Shown here: piece by piece, positions 21,713-33,650 of the stretch
How the letters are laid out: the number at the start of each line of letters is the position of its first letter
Position numbering within the stretch: the stretch's first letter is position 1
Origin: Gari tellinella
Lineage: Eukaryota > Mollusca > Bivalvia > Cardiida > Psammobiidae
Reading direction: 5' to 3'
Length of the DNA stretch: 64,000 nt
NCBI GenBank assembly: GCA_922989275.2
Contig: OV277867.1
Location: 5,704,001-5,768,000 of the forward strand
Notes under the pieces: generated by a model
Database searches by the model: none
Told to the model about the DNA's origin: nothing
The model's input: only the letters and a program-made list of their open reading frames with translations
Position numbers and translations under genes: made by a program

Positions 21713-23211
21713 TACTTATGTTATCTGTAATATTTTCCAGAGAAAGATTATCTGCCATACCAAGCAACTTAGATCAAGATGAGGAGCCGAGTTAATCGGC
21801 ATATCTCAGCATGCAGAATATTAAATTACAGTGAGCACATTATTCTTCGACACAGTCGCATTAATGAATAAGTTTTACTTCATGTAAGCTACGATATCCA
21901 AACTGAAAGTTAATATTGTTTAAAGCAACAACTTAAAACAAATCCCTTGTGGAATCTAAAATACAAATATTTCTTTAATGCATGCTATAGATAATTCGGT
22001 AAGGTGCTTTATGTGCTTTCTTTATTATTTTTATCTTGCATTAAGCAGCCAATTTTCTTTAGAGATATCCATGCTACATGTACCTACTTCAATTAACGGA
22101 CGTTTAATACATGATTTGTTGTATAGGCATGTTGGTTGGCAAAGCGTGATTTGTATTGGTGTATTTAGTGGTTTAAATAGCCACAATAACAATTACTACC
22201 AATAGTCGAGGAGTACAAATGTAAATATCTGTGAGAAGGTAACATAAGTAAGGTCCCCGTTCCATTAAATTGATTTTAAATTGAGAAGATCCTTGATTGA
22301 ATATATTGTATTAAACTGTGTCTAGGTCTTTAATGGGAAGCGTAAGGTTGGGTTTTATTCTAGCATAGTGTTTTTTGGCATTTTTCTAGACCATTATATT
22401 TCAAATTGTAAGGAGAACTTTGCACTTTGCACAACGTTGCGCAACGTTAATGCTCATAAACCGAGTCTGCATTATTCCATATTGAGGTTGTTTTCTATGC
22501 TTTCAATGAATCTTCCCTTATTTAGAACTATCACTTCACAATAGCAGCTGTGTAGTGCTTGTTAGGAGGCCGCTAAAAGCACCCAGTACTTTATTCTCAG
22601 TTGTTATACTTTCTTGGCCTGTTGGAGCCATTGGTTTTTACGCATTTATAGTTAATCAAAGTACTGTAGTACTGCAGGCTCGGACTTTCAGTTTAATGTA
22701 GAATAAAGTAATACAGAAAGCTAATTATGGAGTTTCTGCATTACCATTGTCATGCATTAAGCAGAACCTGCAGCGCTTAAAGACCCTAAAGGAGTGTGTA
22801 ATGTGCATGTCTTATAATGCATCGTCTGCTATGACTACTAGGTGAATGTTTATTACAAGGGAGTAAATACGGTGTTTAAATCACCACAGGTACAGACTCA
22901 GGATCCTGAGTTTAACTCAGTGCTGCTACTACACGGTTTATCTGATAGTGACGTATCCAGCAACTGAAGCTCCATTAGATAGCATATTTAAACCCCGTAT
23001 GACAGTATTTGTTTGTAGGGGGAGCTAGACTCGCACCAATATTTTTCTTAAGGATTCGATATAGGCTCTCCGAGACAAAAATTGAATTCCGCTTATAGAG
23101 CCAGCGCTAGGGGGCGTAAGCAACGTTACACTTTTCAGTATTGCTTTTGAACAGACTCAATTAAACCAAGTCCCCAATGCCCATAACGAGACACATAAAT
23201 GAGACACGTGT
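21713..23211. other. No gene recognised
   Basis: About 1.5 kb of AT-rich intron. Short frames such as 21978-22205 have no family character. No repeat border was identified. Confidence 0.4.
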
Positions 23212-23275
23212 AAACAGTGCAAATGATGATCAGACTTCGCATAATGAGGCGTCTGGTCTGAGTGTGCACTGTTTG
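23212..23275. repeat. Hairpin repeat core, AAACAGTGCA type
   Basis: Imperfect palindrome AAACAGTGCA..GATCAGACTTCGC / GAGGCGTCTGGTCTG..TGCACTGTTTGC. Confidence 0.75.
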
Positions 23276-23571
23276 CTAACAGGAATTTATTGCAAAATAA
23301 AATGAATCCATGCACCCCTTAACTGAAAAATGGACGCATCCAATGTATAAGTATGGAATAAACCTCTTGTCATAAATAGGTCAACAAACAACATATATTT
23401 CTAATCAGAGCATGTACAAAAGATAATAATCTATTTCTATCTAAATGAATTGAAAGCACTTATCGTTTAACCCATCGCTGTGTTAGCCAGAGTACAATGG
23501 TAAATATTAGCGTATCGTCTGCTCCGAATGCAACCTGTTTGCAAATCATTGCAATAATATTTTAGTCACTT

Positions 23572-23821
23572 TACAGTGGAGAATCTGTTATTCGTTCCCG
23601 TTTAAACGCAAACGTACGCAAACGCAAAGCACTAAAACATAGAAAAGTACAACTTTTGGACAATTCTGATAATTCATGTTTATCTTGGTGGCAAACAGTT
23701 TGGAGCCTGATCAGACGCCGGGTTACCCGGCGTCTGATCTGGCTCCAAACTGGTTGCACTGCAAATAATAGTTTTAGCGTAAACGCGTTTATTGGGAAAG
23801 AATAACAGATTCTCCACTGTA
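23572..23821. mobile_element. MITE family A, copy 2
   Basis: Exactly 250 bp, nearly identical to 21463-21712, with TACAGTGGAGAATCTG and AGATTCTCCACTGTA ends. Confidence 0.9.
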
Positions 23822-23889
23822 CCTAAACTTAGAAATTGAAAATTTTCTCAACCAATATTGATTGAATATGGTCCCTAAACATTCGGTTA

Positions 23890-24166
23890 GGTTTGGTTTG
23901 TTTGTGGACGTCCGTGTATGCCATCTATGGGCTAATTGAACTCCCCAGAGATAGGGGAGCGGATACAGAAAATCCGGACGCGATACCCTACTCTTATTAT
24001 CGACAGAGTTCTCTGGTTATTTTGGATGCCCAGTGTAAAGCACTGATACATCGGACTTCGGTTGATAAAGTCTCATCCGAAGGTCTTGCTCCGGCGGGGA
24101 TCAAACACAATCCCTGGTACCGCAATAAAGTGTGCTACCACTGGACCACGTCCGCCGGTTCTTAAC
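23890..24166 (-). mobile_element. tRNA-derived SINE
   Basis: Read on the minus strand, GCGGACGTGGTCCAGTGGTA resembles a tRNA 5' part with an A-box, and GTGTTTGATCCCCGCCGG resembles a B-box. The body then ends near 23890. The open frame on the plus strand (23893-24165) is an artefact. Confidence 0.7.
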
Positions 24167-24248
24167 CATTCGGTCAGACTCACTTTTCAGTTTTCGTAAG
24201 AGTGTGAGAAAGAATACGTGCAGCCATTTCATATAAGAATATACTTAC

Positions 24249-24298
24249 TTCTGTAGCATTTCTTTCAATGCCCCTACTGACAACATCATATGTTATTT
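24249..24298 (-). CDS. Proposed small exon of gene 1
   Basis: A strong donor GAA|GTAAGTAT and a pyrimidine-rich CTTTTCTTCTTTTCCCAG lie around a short open frame encoding ITYDVVSRGIERNATE. It ends in phase 0, as required by the FN3 exon at 12504-12921. Two acceptors compete: CCCAG (exon start 24309) and, 11 bases inside, TGCAG (exon start 24298). Only the inner one fits the phase left by the next upstream candidate (25391-25449). Encoded residues resemble no domain on their own. Inferred from splice signals and phase only. Confidence 0.5.
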
Positions 24299-24519
24299 CT
24301 GCATAATTTCTGGGAAAAGAAGAAAAGAAAGCACATTTGGTTAGATACAGCTACCGGTAAACTTAATGAAAACGATTTCAAAATCATTCTAAAACCCTTT
24401 TAAAACTAACCTGGTGATTTTAGGTATATGTTGATATCATTTACATCATGCAAATACCACAATCACTAAACCAGCCAATCCTTGACAATTTATTTGGTGA
24501 AATATTAACATATATACAA

Positions 24520-24645
24520 AAAAGGTTTAAAATAAAGAAAGGTTGGAACCTTGACAAAAAAATTGTCCGGTTTAGAGAGAATTCCGGTATTTGGAGGTTC
24601 CGCTTTGGAGGGGCTCCACTGTAGTTTGGATAACTCGGTGTCTCA
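24520..24645. mobile_element. Fragment of a TIR element (CTACAGTGGAGCCCC end)
   Basis: Read on the minus strand, CTACAGTGGAGCCCCTCCAA followed by GCGGAACCTCC and CCGGAATTCTCTC looks like one terminus of a MITE. The opposite end was not found. Confidence 0.4.
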
Positions 24646-25065
24646 TTTGGACCCACACCGACTAACACTCTTATGATATTTATTTAAACCAAAATGCAGA
24701 TTATCAACTCAGAGAATTCGTGCATACATATTTAGCAAACGACATTTGCATAGCATTCATGATTACGGTAAACTCATTAACCCATGACGTGGAGAAGATC
24801 CCAATAAGCTTTAAGCATTCGATCTAATCCTTTTAATAATTTGTATGTATTTTCAATCATGTTGGTTTGTAAATATTATGGAAATGAAATATGTTTAAAA
24901 CTAACCCATTACTCCACAGATGCACATTGTGTCCTCTATGATACAGGGCTGCCATAAGTTGGCATGAAAAATCCTAAGATTTCGAAATTTGCATTTTTCA
25001 ATTGCGAATTTACGTATCGTACCTTTACGCCATAACCTGTTTCTAGTGTTGTTGACAGCTGACTA
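24646..25065. other. Gene 1 intron, no further feature
   Basis: AT-rich. A fragment resembling the TTAACCC-type MITE flank is near 24778. No exon signal. Confidence 0.35.
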
Positions 25066-25301
25066 CTTAAAGTAGGCTCGAAGTAAAGCAGAATGCGCCT
25101 TATGGCGCATTCTGCTTTACTTTCAGCCTGCTTTAAGCTTCCATGCTCTCGAAAAAAATCCGAATATTTAGGAAAAATCCGGAGAAATGGCAGCACTGAT
25201 GATATTTTTCCGCCATGCATATGTATCATAAGAAATAGTTTTGTATATCCTAGCAGATGGTAGCTTAGAGCATTCTGCTTTACTTTCAGCCTGCTTTAAG
25301 C
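25066..25301. repeat. MITE family D hairpin, complete palindrome plus a half copy
   Basis: A full palindrome lies at 25066-25137 (CTTAAAGTAGGCTCG arm, center GCGCCTTATGGCGC). A second right arm only (GCATTCTGCTTTACTTTCAG) lies at 25267-25301. Confidence 0.75.
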
Positions 25302-25390
25302 AACAAACTGTATCAACACCTATGAGAACAAGCTATGGAGAATGGGTTCAGTAAATTATTAATTAGACATAAAATCAACGTAATATTTAC

Positions 25391-25449
25391 CTCCATCTGC
25401 TGATTGTGTTTCCCATTTTGGCGCACAACTCACAACAGGTGGGACACAA
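25391..25449 (-). CDS. Proposed small upstream exon of gene 1
   Basis: An open frame encoding CVPPVVSCAPKWETQSADG lies between acceptor ACCAACAG|T and donor GGAG|GTAAAT. Its phase (1) fits the 24298 acceptor. The two Cys and the Pro-rich start give no recognised domain. Further N-terminal exons would lie at higher coordinates and were not found, so the gene start is unknown. Weak call based on splice signals and codon phase. Confidence 0.38.
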
Positions 25450-25469
25450 CTGTTGGTAATTATTTAGGT

Positions 25470-25592
25470 TTATCTGGCAAATTGTCAACGTTAAATACGC
25501 TGATCAAGCCTTTCCAAAACATTTCAAACAAGCTTTTCACAGAATTCAAACCGAAAGTGCTGGTGTTACCTTGTACATTTAAATTTAACAGT
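25470..25592. repeat. Dispersed repeat, copy 1 (second copy 29213-29325)
   Basis: The phrases GGCAAATTGTCAACGT, TTTTCACAGAATTCAAACCG and GTGTTACCTTGTACATTTAA occur in the same order in both places, with a short indel in the first part. Confidence 0.75.
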
Positions 25593-25961
25593 GGAGAAGA
25601 TATTATTTCCCTAATTAACGAGACCCTCGACGATGGTCTGCTATGACTTCAATTTCCATTGCAATTTTGCAAACTGTTTAGAACCCCATCATATGCCAGA
25701 CTCAAAAGTGTTTGTCATCAGAATTTTAACATGTGTAGCCATTATCCTGCCGTAATATTGTCTGCTTTGAAATGATTGACGTATACCTGTAAAGCCGGGG
25801 CACAGACGGTTATAGGGTTATAAAAAAAAAAGGTAAATTTTGCGAGCTGAACCGTGACTGAGCGTTTCTATTTATAGAAGTTGCAACCATATCATGTTAT
25901 GGGTAAGTTAGGGTTCAAACTTTAACTTGATATCTAAAATAAGATTTTGATACCTATATTT

Positions 25962-26050
25962 GTCATCGTGGTCGAGAGAGTAGAGTACTTGCTGCACGTG
26001 GATAGCGTTTTACTGAGTAAGGTCATGGGTTCGATACCCAGTGGATGCTG
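25962..26050 (+). repeat. tRNA-like SINE head 1 of 4
   Basis: GTGGTCGAGAGAGTAGAGTA is followed by a B-box GGGTTCGATACCC and a T-rich run. It cannot form a convincing acceptor stem, so it is not called a tRNA gene. Confidence 0.6.
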
Positions 26051-26358
26051 TTTTTTTTTTATTTATGTTTTTGGTTTGGAAAGGTATTTTATACTACATA
26101 TGACGATAACCACAAAAAGTAATTGATCAGTATTTACATAATACACATGTATATATTATTCAATTTTTATTACATTTTTAAAGATGGTACGACAGACAAA
26201 AACACCGCGTCAATAGTCTAAAATTCCATGGCAATGAAGCTTGTAGAAAACTTCTACGTGCCTGTAAGAAGGAGAAGCAGAAATTATTTAGAATCCAATA
26301 AAACTGAAACGGGAAGTATACTCGTCATTTAGATAGAGTGTACTTCACTTGTCTCCTG

Positions 26359-26422
26359 AAAACAGTGAATACCAGATCAGAGGGCTCCTTAAAGAGCACT
26401 CTGATCAGGGTAACACTGTCTG
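26359..26422. repeat. Hairpin repeat core, AAACAGTGAATACC type
   Basis: Imperfect palindrome with arms CAGATCAGAGGGCTCCTT and GAGCACTCTGATCAGGG. Confidence 0.7.
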
Positions 26423-26649
26423 TCATTTTCAATTGTCATACATTAACTTGACCTAATTGGAAACAGAAATTGCCCGTTAAAATTTCAGTGATAAATGAAA
26501 ACAAATTACATACATTTAAAACTTTCAATACTTCAAAAAGTTAAACGTTTTAGGTCTTCCATGACATATTTAGCATATATGTTAAACAATTCAAATGCTA
26601 TTGTTTGAAAAATAATGCAATAAAACATAAAAATTAAAATTTAAAAGAA

Positions 26650-26735
26650 ATAATTTTTATTGGGAATCGAACCCACATCCTTTTTATCCTATTGCAAGTA
26701 CCCTTACACTCTACCTATTACTCTAACTCGATTAT
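26650..26735 (-). repeat. tRNA-like SINE head 2 of 4
   Basis: On the minus strand, GAGTAATAGGTAGAGTGTAAG is followed by B-box GGGTTCGATTCCC. Same style as the neighbours at 25962 and 27027. Confidence 0.55.
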
Positions 26736-27026
26736 TGATTTAATTTCACTACACAAGGCACAATATCCTTAGTAAACCAAGTAAGGTAGGTAACTCCTGA
26801 ACGAATTTATGCTTTTTGATGCGTTTTACCTCTTTGGGTGGACTCGTCCTAAAGGTCACGGCTCACGGGTCGAAATCGGACTATATATTATCAATAAGGT
26901 TTGACCTGACGGTCATCACTTTCCGTCAGCTTTCGTTGGTACAATCGGTGGTACAATCGGGAGTTTCCGGATACTTTATTTATAGATCTCAAGATATATA
27001 CCTTAGCCGATAACCAAAAGTCACTG

Positions 27027-27100
27027 TGTTGCAATAGCTGAATGGATAGCGTTAATGACTCGTTGTGGAAGGGTCGTGGGTTCGATTCTCGGTACTGTTT
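27027..27100 (+). repeat. tRNA-like SINE head 3 of 4
   Basis: TAGCTGAATGGATAGCG with B-box-like GTGGGTTCGATTCTC, followed by a T-rich tail. Confidence 0.55.
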
Positions 27101-27472
27101 TGTAAACTTCGGCTGTAAATATTTTTTTAGTATATTAGCCGTATAAGTATTTTGTGTTAATTAAATATAGTATCTAATTGTATTCAGACTGTATTTTTCC
27201 ATTTTCATATCTTTTTTATTTCATTTCTGGATTGTATTTTTATATTTTTGATGCTTGACGAAATACAAAAGTAACGCATAGTGCTTTGTGGGAGTGTTTT
27301 GCATAACATGGTGTTCTTTGGACCAGTTTTCTAGCCAAGTTTTTCCTAGGCAAGTAGCACTGTACTCTATTTCATATACATGTACATGCAATTGCATGAA
27401 TGTCATGGTTTGCATGCGTCTATCCGCATTTTTAAAAAAAAATACATGTACATATTCAATAAATAATACAAA

Positions 27473-27546
27473 ACTCTACCGGGGATCGAACCCAATACCC
27501 TTACCTTGGTAGCGCGGCGACCTTACCACTGAGCCATCACCGACTG
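27473..27546 (-). repeat. tRNA-like SINE head 4 of 4
   Basis: On the minus strand, GGTGATGGCTCAGTGGTAAG is a good A-box and GGGTTCGATCCCCGG a good B-box. This is the most tRNA-like of the four, but pairing of the ends is poor. Confidence 0.6.
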
Positions 27547-29212
27547 TATTTATCTATAACCGATAACACAATTCCAGTTCGAGTCACCGTTGAATTGTCT
27601 ATTCTCAATACACTGTAGTTGTTTTTCGGCGGAGCTGGTCTGATTTCTCATTGAGCCTCAAACCTTATATGGCCCAACCAATCGTGAATGACCAGAAATG
27701 AAAGCTTAAGGACACGTGCTTAAAATCGAATAGTCTGATTGGGTAGCGGTTAGACTTGACTACTGCCTTTTACAAATTTGTAAAATAAGAGACACAGACT
27801 GTTATAGGCTGATTTGCTATGTAGCGGTACCAGTAGTAAACACGACTTTCCGCTACTGCTAGTGAGTTATAACCGAGAAATTTTACGTGTCCCGACCGTT
27901 AGGTAGTGATTTGAATGACATAGTGTTTCTATTTTAAGATATGACATATTGTCTCAAATTCGGCAATGATTTGATGCGTTCTGCAAATCAGAACGAAATT
28001 GTTCATAATAGAATTGATCATAATTTTAATCTAGTACCAAGTATATGAAAAAGAAAGAATAGCAGTAACAATTCAGTGAGATTACGAGAAAACTGGCATT
28101 TGAATTTAACCTAGATATCGAAAAGATTAAAGATTTCGTGCATGATGGGTATTTTTTGTGTTAACACCGTTTTCCTCCAGCGCATGCGCAACTCTGTGAC
28201 CTCAAATGTAAAAAAACCGTGATTTTTTAACGCGATCGCAATCTCTTGGTTAAATGCGAAAACACAACAACACGTAGATACCTAAAACCAGGGATAATAA
28301 ATAGTCTATTTATTATCCCTGCTAAAACGTACATTGCTACACTTTGTAGATATTTTTATAATAAATCAGAACATAGAACTAACTCTACAAGACAAATCCA
28401 TACACGAATTCTTGAAGCGGACACTTGCTTTATTTTCTCATTTGAGGGGTCGTTTCAAACAATTCATATTCGGCATTTCCAAAAATCTCAAATCAAAATC
28501 AGGTGATTGAGAATATTTAAACAATCAAACCATATTTAAAGTAACTAACAAAAGAGCACACACATACGAATTTTAGTAATTTATGGTATCTACAAATTAC
28601 AAAATAAAAATGATACACGTAGATCTAGACATGGAAGTATAATTCCGTGATCTAGATCTGCCTTTAAAAATTCTAATCACTTTCAGTCACATCCTAGGAA
28701 GAAGTAAGTGCAATTCAATTGGCTTATAACCACCTCTGAAAAAGTACTTATTGATGGAATAAAAACAGCTGACAAACAGCTGACAACTTGCAGCAAAATG
28801 TAGCCCGATCAAAAGCATAAACGTGTGTAAATGCTCTCTGCTGTACTTTCACCTTCAGTCTTTGAGAGACCAACTGCCTTAACAAACTAATGATTAACCT
28901 CAGATCCAGTAGTTTAATGATTTCAAAAACTCATTCTTGGCGACTCTCAAGACCTTCAGTCTTTGGTTATATGTATGTGGTCGTAGATTACTGCGCGTGT
29001 GTCTTATTAGATAAATATTAAGCTTAATATCCTGATTTACCATCCTATTTATTGCAACTTGGATAAAATCAATTCCATATATATCATTACCTTAATTCAC
29101 CACCCATTCCGCCGAATATCTTTTTTAAAGATATTTCTTGTTTCGGAAGCTAACGAATAACTTACGGAAAAAGACGGAATATGCATGAACCGTCAGGTCA
29201 AACCTTATCGAC
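27547..29212. other. No gene recognised; one perfect hairpin
   Basis: AT-rich sequence. A 15-bp perfect stem, CAGGGATAATAAATA with a 3-base loop, is at 28289-28321. An imperfect palindrome around TAGATCTAGA is near 28619-28663. Short frames show no family character. Confidence 0.45.
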
Positions 29213-29325
29213 AATACCTGGCAAATTGTCAACGTAAACATGTTTACGCTGATCATTTCAAACACGCTTTTCACAGAATTCAAACCGAAAGTGCTGGTGT
29301 TACCTTGTACATTTAAATTTAACCC
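29213..29325. repeat. Dispersed repeat, copy 2
   Basis: Direct match to 25470-25592. The sequence just before it (29150-29215) is an inverted relative of 26885-26935 (AAGGTTTGACCTGACGGT). Confidence 0.7.
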
Positions 29326-30033
29326 TTTCAACGCCAAGTTTATCGTGAGGTTTTTACCCTTTTTACCGCTAAACTATCCTTTTCTTCAATGTTGTTGTCT
29401 GCAAAACCATTTCAAAGACAGATTTATGTCAGTATGACTTTGTCGGATTTCGATACGAGTATTAAACAGTTTCGAACCTGGACAGAGTCTGCGTTACGCG
29501 GTGTCTCAAATGGATTTACAGTTTGGATCCTGATCAGACGTTGTTTGACGCTCGTATCGAAACTGTGTCAGTCACACTGCCTTAAAATTAACTTTGATAC
29601 GATACTGCAAACAACAAAATTGAAGCAGACGGCAATGAAACGATGAGGGGGTAAAATCTCACGAAAGATTTGGAAGTGAAAGGTTTAATACTGTTTAAGA
29701 CATCTACTGTAGTCGCCTAAGGGCGGGAAAGGGTTTCAGGGTTCTTGCAGTGAATGTGTTTATTACAACGAATGACTTATAACGGCAGTGATTCTACCAC
29801 AGGGGAGACGTTGTGTTTCTCGCTTTAACGAATTTAAAGGCAAACGAAAACGAAAACAATATAATGTTGAAAAAGACAGGATCTTGATTTTTTGACAACT
29901 GTTTTCAATCTGAGTGACAAACAGTCTTGAGCACAGAATTCTTCAGGCGATCAAATAAGTCCCCGGTTCAATACTAGTGTATAAATTGTATCATGTATTC
30001 GAACCCTGAGATGTCATTCAAGCACAGACTATA
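29326..30033. repeat. Degenerate hairpin MITE remains and plain sequence
   Basis: TTTAACCCTTTCAACGCC at 29320, a disordered AAACAGTTTCGAACC..GGATCCTGATCAGACG palindrome at 29463-29576, and GCAGACGGCAATGAAACG near 29625 mark a decayed hairpin MITE. The rest, to 30033, is unremarkable. Confidence 0.5.
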
Positions 30034-30583
30034 CTATGGTGGCATATTTCTGACATCAGTTAACCACATATTTATCATGATAGATTCCTGTTCACATCTC
30101 ACATAAATACTCAACTAGTTAGTTTTCGCAAAAACGTTCACGTTAGTTTTCAGATAATTATCTGTAAAGTGGAATGTGGAAACTTTTCACGATAACCAGA
30201 TAAATATCCGAACACGAACTTTGTCATGATACTGCTTTAAACTGCCACCATTTAACGAATTTATCTAGTTACTTAACTAGATAATTAACTAGAAAAGTTT
30301 CGTGTTACCAGTTGTCTAAAAATATTGTATTCGGAAGTTGACTATTTCGGATTCTTTTAACAATATACATGTATTTACAAAATGACAAACAGCGTAGACC
30401 TTGGTCCAATATTTCCTTTAGGAGCTCTCTGTTCTGGGTCTACACCGTTTACCTAGAGTAGATTTACTCTACTAGGGTACACGTTTTGTGAAGGACGAGT
30501 CTACGAGTCGCAAGGGTTGAATGCGTTAAATATCCTAAAAGTAGATATAATAAACCTCTCTAATACGACAGAAAGCTATGTGA

Positions 30584-30833
30584 TACAGTGGAGAATCTGT
30601 TATTCTTTCCCAATAAACGCGTTTACGCTAAAACTATTATTTGCAGTGCAAACAGTTTGGAGCCAGATCAGACGCCGGGTAACCCGGCGTCTGATCAGGC
30701 TCCAAACTGTTTGCCACCAAGATAAACAAGAATTATCAGAATTGTCCAAAAGTTGTTCTTTTCTACGTTTTAGTGCTTTGCGTTTGCGTACGTTTGCGTT
30801 TAAACGGGAAAGAATAACAGATTCTCCACTGTA
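30584..30833. mobile_element. MITE family A, copy 3
   Basis: 250 bp, opposite orientation to copies 1 and 2, with TACAGTGGAGAATCTG and AGATTCTCCACTGTA ends. Confidence 0.9.
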
Positions 30834-30998
30834 GTAAAACAGACAGGTGACAGCTTAAAGCAAGATGAAAGTAAATCAGAAAGCTCATAGGCTACTGCTA
30901 TACTTTCAACGGCCCCAAGCAGCCACCTGATTAAAAAGAACTATTAACGAAGACTAGGAGCCTTTCGGTCTGGATCTTCACTGTTTGCATAGGACAGA

Positions 30999-31239
30999 TA
31001 CAGTGGAGAAAACGTTATTCTTCCTTAAACGAAACGCAAACGGATTGCCATAAAATGTAGAAAATGACTACCCTTTGACAATTCTGAATATTAATTTAAA
31101 CATGGAAGGCAAACAGCTTGGAGCCTGGTAAGACGCCGGGCTACCCGGCGTCTGATCTGGCTCCAAACTGTTTGCATGGGAAATAATAGATTTAGCGTAA
31201 ACGCGTTTATTGGGAAAGAATAACGTTGTCTCCACTGCA
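30999..31239. mobile_element. MITE family A, copy 4
   Basis: 241 bp with TACAGTGGAGAAAACG and CAACGTTATTCTTTCCC-type complement ends. It is slightly shortened in the left half. Confidence 0.85.
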
Positions 31240-31589
31240 TATACTTAATGAATATTATAAGTGTGCATTTTGGTTGTGTAGAACCTTTATTAGGACTCAT
31301 ATCACTCTTCTGTGAAGGAGGAGGTTTTCTGCAATGAATATCGCCGAACAACAACAAATCCGGGATAAGTTAATAAGAATTGTTTCGTGAAAAGTTTTGT
31401 TGTAATATTAATTTGTGGTGACAGTATATATATGGCACTAACAGGTCATTTGACACCTTAAGATGATTATCAGGTTTTCACGAAAAAAATCCACTTTCCA
31501 CTTACTAGATAATTATGTCAGATATTAACTGGATTTTTTTTCTTCAGAAAAGCTAAATGGTAATTGGGGTCAGAACCATACCACCATAG

Positions 31590-31987
31590 ACACTAGAATG
31601 AGACCGGAACATTTTGATAGTGGCGGCCAGTACACGACAGCGTGTTTATCTGCCCATTTGAATTTCATCACGTGATTATTTAACTGACCGACTCACACTT
31701 CCAGTATCAACATTTCTTCTACCAAAGTGTAGAGATTTAGATAAAACTAAAACTAGACCAATTACAAGTAAAAGGTTAAGGATGTAAATTCGATGAATAA
31801 ATTCACATAACATTATTCAATAATTGGATATTAAGACTATGTCGTTAAGATCAAAACATATTTCAGATAAGAACTGTTTTATAGTTTTTGTCAAATGTTC
31901 CCTAAAGCGTTTATTAATGAGACCTTCAAATGCGTGTTGTTGTCGTATCCAGCACAGTATATACATTCATATACAACATTTCAAAAT
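31590..31987. other. Spacer between two inverted TIR elements
   Basis: AT-rich, no feature recognised. It separates the two copies of the TATGGTGGCAT family. Confidence 0.45.
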
Positions 31988-32302
31988 TATGGTGGCATGG
32001 TTCTGACACCACTTACTACTTAGCTTTTCTGAAAAGTTTCAAGTTAATATCTCACATACTTATCTAGTAAGTGGAAAGTGGAATATTTTCATGAAAACCT
32101 GACAATTATCGTATCGCGTCAAATGACCTGTTAGTGCCACATACTGTCACGACATAATATCTGAGTTAACTGAAACGTTTTTTGAAAAGTTTCGTGTTAA
32201 CTTATCTAAAACTAGATATCCTGTCCCTACCGAGGTAATCCGAATACAATTTTCTTCTTTTAGATAACTGGTAACACGCAACTTTTCTAGTTAATTATCT
32301 AA

Positions 32303-33650
32303 ACTGACGAGTAAAAGAAACGCCTCATCTGTATCTAACCCCTAATATTCATTACATTTAACTCAGAACAGTATAATTTCATTTTGAAATAAAAATAGTA
32401 AAGATTTTTCGACAATTGTGGAAAATATCATGAAATAAAACCTCTTTTGTATGCGTTTAAAATGCCTTGATAATCAGTCACTCCTTCAAAACCGTCAATA
32501 CCGGGTATGTCCTTGAAAATTTTCAAGAACTGCTTGTAGTCAGAATGACATGGTTCCACACAAGGTACGCAGCAAGTTGCGCAGAATACGTGCCCTCTCG
32601 CCATGTAGAGCTACAGGCAGTTCCTGGACGTTCCGGGACTGGGGGTGACGTTGACGTAAACGTCGAAAGAGAGCATTCAACATGTGTTTGATATGTTGCA
32701 GTTACGCGGAGCTATTGGATAGTCCAAGACATCGATATTATTGGCTGTCAAGAAGTTTCATGTCCAACGGACTGCATGTGGGCTTGCTTTTCATCCACGT
32801 ACCTCTTTCTATTGATAAAGACTGAATCTGTCCTAAATGTGAGATTGATAGCCGTCAACACCATCGCACCTACCCTACCAAAAAGAATGTTGCATCGTGA
32901 CTCGTCACTAAACATGGCTGTCCTCCAACTCCTTTGCATGTGGTTATTTTCCCAACGGCGTTGTTCCCGCTGATGGCGTTCCGTTAGAACATCTCCACGT
33001 TGAGCCCTCCTACAAAACATTCCGCGCTCTCTCAGCCGATTTCGGACAGTTGTTCGACGTACAGTCCGACCACAATTACCTCAAACACCAGATGACGTGG
33101 ATTGCGCCGTTTGAAAACGATTACGTAGGTGACGTTGACGTATATAAACGTCCTGCCGTGCGGACGTTATACGCGACGTTCCGGGGAGTGGCTTTCCGCA
33201 AGGCTTCCTTTGACGTTGACACGATTCACCGTTCAAACAACAGTGGATCTCGCCACGTTAGATGGTCTTTCGAGCTCATATTGCGAAACTCCAGCTTCAA
33301 GCATTCCTAAATTACGCGCCATTTTTTCGTAATTTAGGTATGGCAATTTAATTAATCCAAATTTCCTTATTTTTGTTGTGAATTCCCAGATGTAAATGAA
33401 TTAGTAAATACAGCTGTCCACTTTTTTACTGAAAACAGCTCACGACTAAAGCGCACGGAGAGCACGGAGTGCACGTGCAAATTGTGCTGCACGCCATGCT
33501 CGCCGACGCTCCGGCCAAAGCGTGGGAATCTTTTCACGTTCGCAGGCGCGTTAGGACACTCTGAATAAAAGGCAAAGTTTGGTGTCGAAAATAAAAGAAA
33601 TAAAAAAAGTATGGCCTTTTTCATTGAGGCGTTTCTTTATCTCGTCAGTA
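32303..33650 (-). mobile_element. Tc1-like transposon, dead, with TA target duplication
   Basis: The element is 1348 bp. Left AACTGACGAGTAAAAGAAAC and right (complement TACTGACGAGATAAAGAAAC) are inverted repeats that continue through GCCTCA. TA flanks both sides (32301-32302 and 33651-33652), and the same TA is present once in the sister copy at 30278-30279. Length and TA target fit the Tc1/mariner superfamily. Confidence 0.85.
32530..33305 (-). pseudogene. Tc1-like transposase relic
   Basis: Read on the minus strand across shifting frames. An N-terminal helix-turn-helix remnant (GRTFIYVNVTYVIVFKRR and GLYVEQLSEIG-like) is followed by RERGMFCRRAQRGDVLTERH and RSWRTAMFSDESRCN, which is the catalytic Asp setting (W..V.FSDESRF in the family). 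Later, VLDYPIAPRNCNISNT stands where the family has the W...SPDLNPIEH motif, so the second catalytic Asp is lost. Stops and frameshifts are frequent. The longest clean frame is 32748-33020. It is not functional as read. Confidence 0.75.

Larger units (their letters stand above)
30034..31589. mobile_element. TIR element copy 1 (TATGGTGGCAT ends), with nested MITEs
   Basis: The left terminus TATGGTGGCATATTTCTGAC and the right terminus (complement TATGGTGGTATGGTTCTGAC) are inverted. The subterminal zones are full of AGATAATTATCT and CTAGTTA words. The interior carries a hairpin core (30387-30450) and two family A MITEs (30584-30833 and 30999-31239). Position 30278-30279 is the TA where a Tc1-like element sits in the sister copy. 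Confidence 0.75.

Noticed and set aside
23893..24165. 90-residue plus-strand frame
   Set aside because: It lies over a minus-strand SINE with A- and B-box.
27473..27546. True tRNA gene
   Set aside because: Good A- and B-boxes, but I could not pair a full acceptor stem; treated as SINE head.
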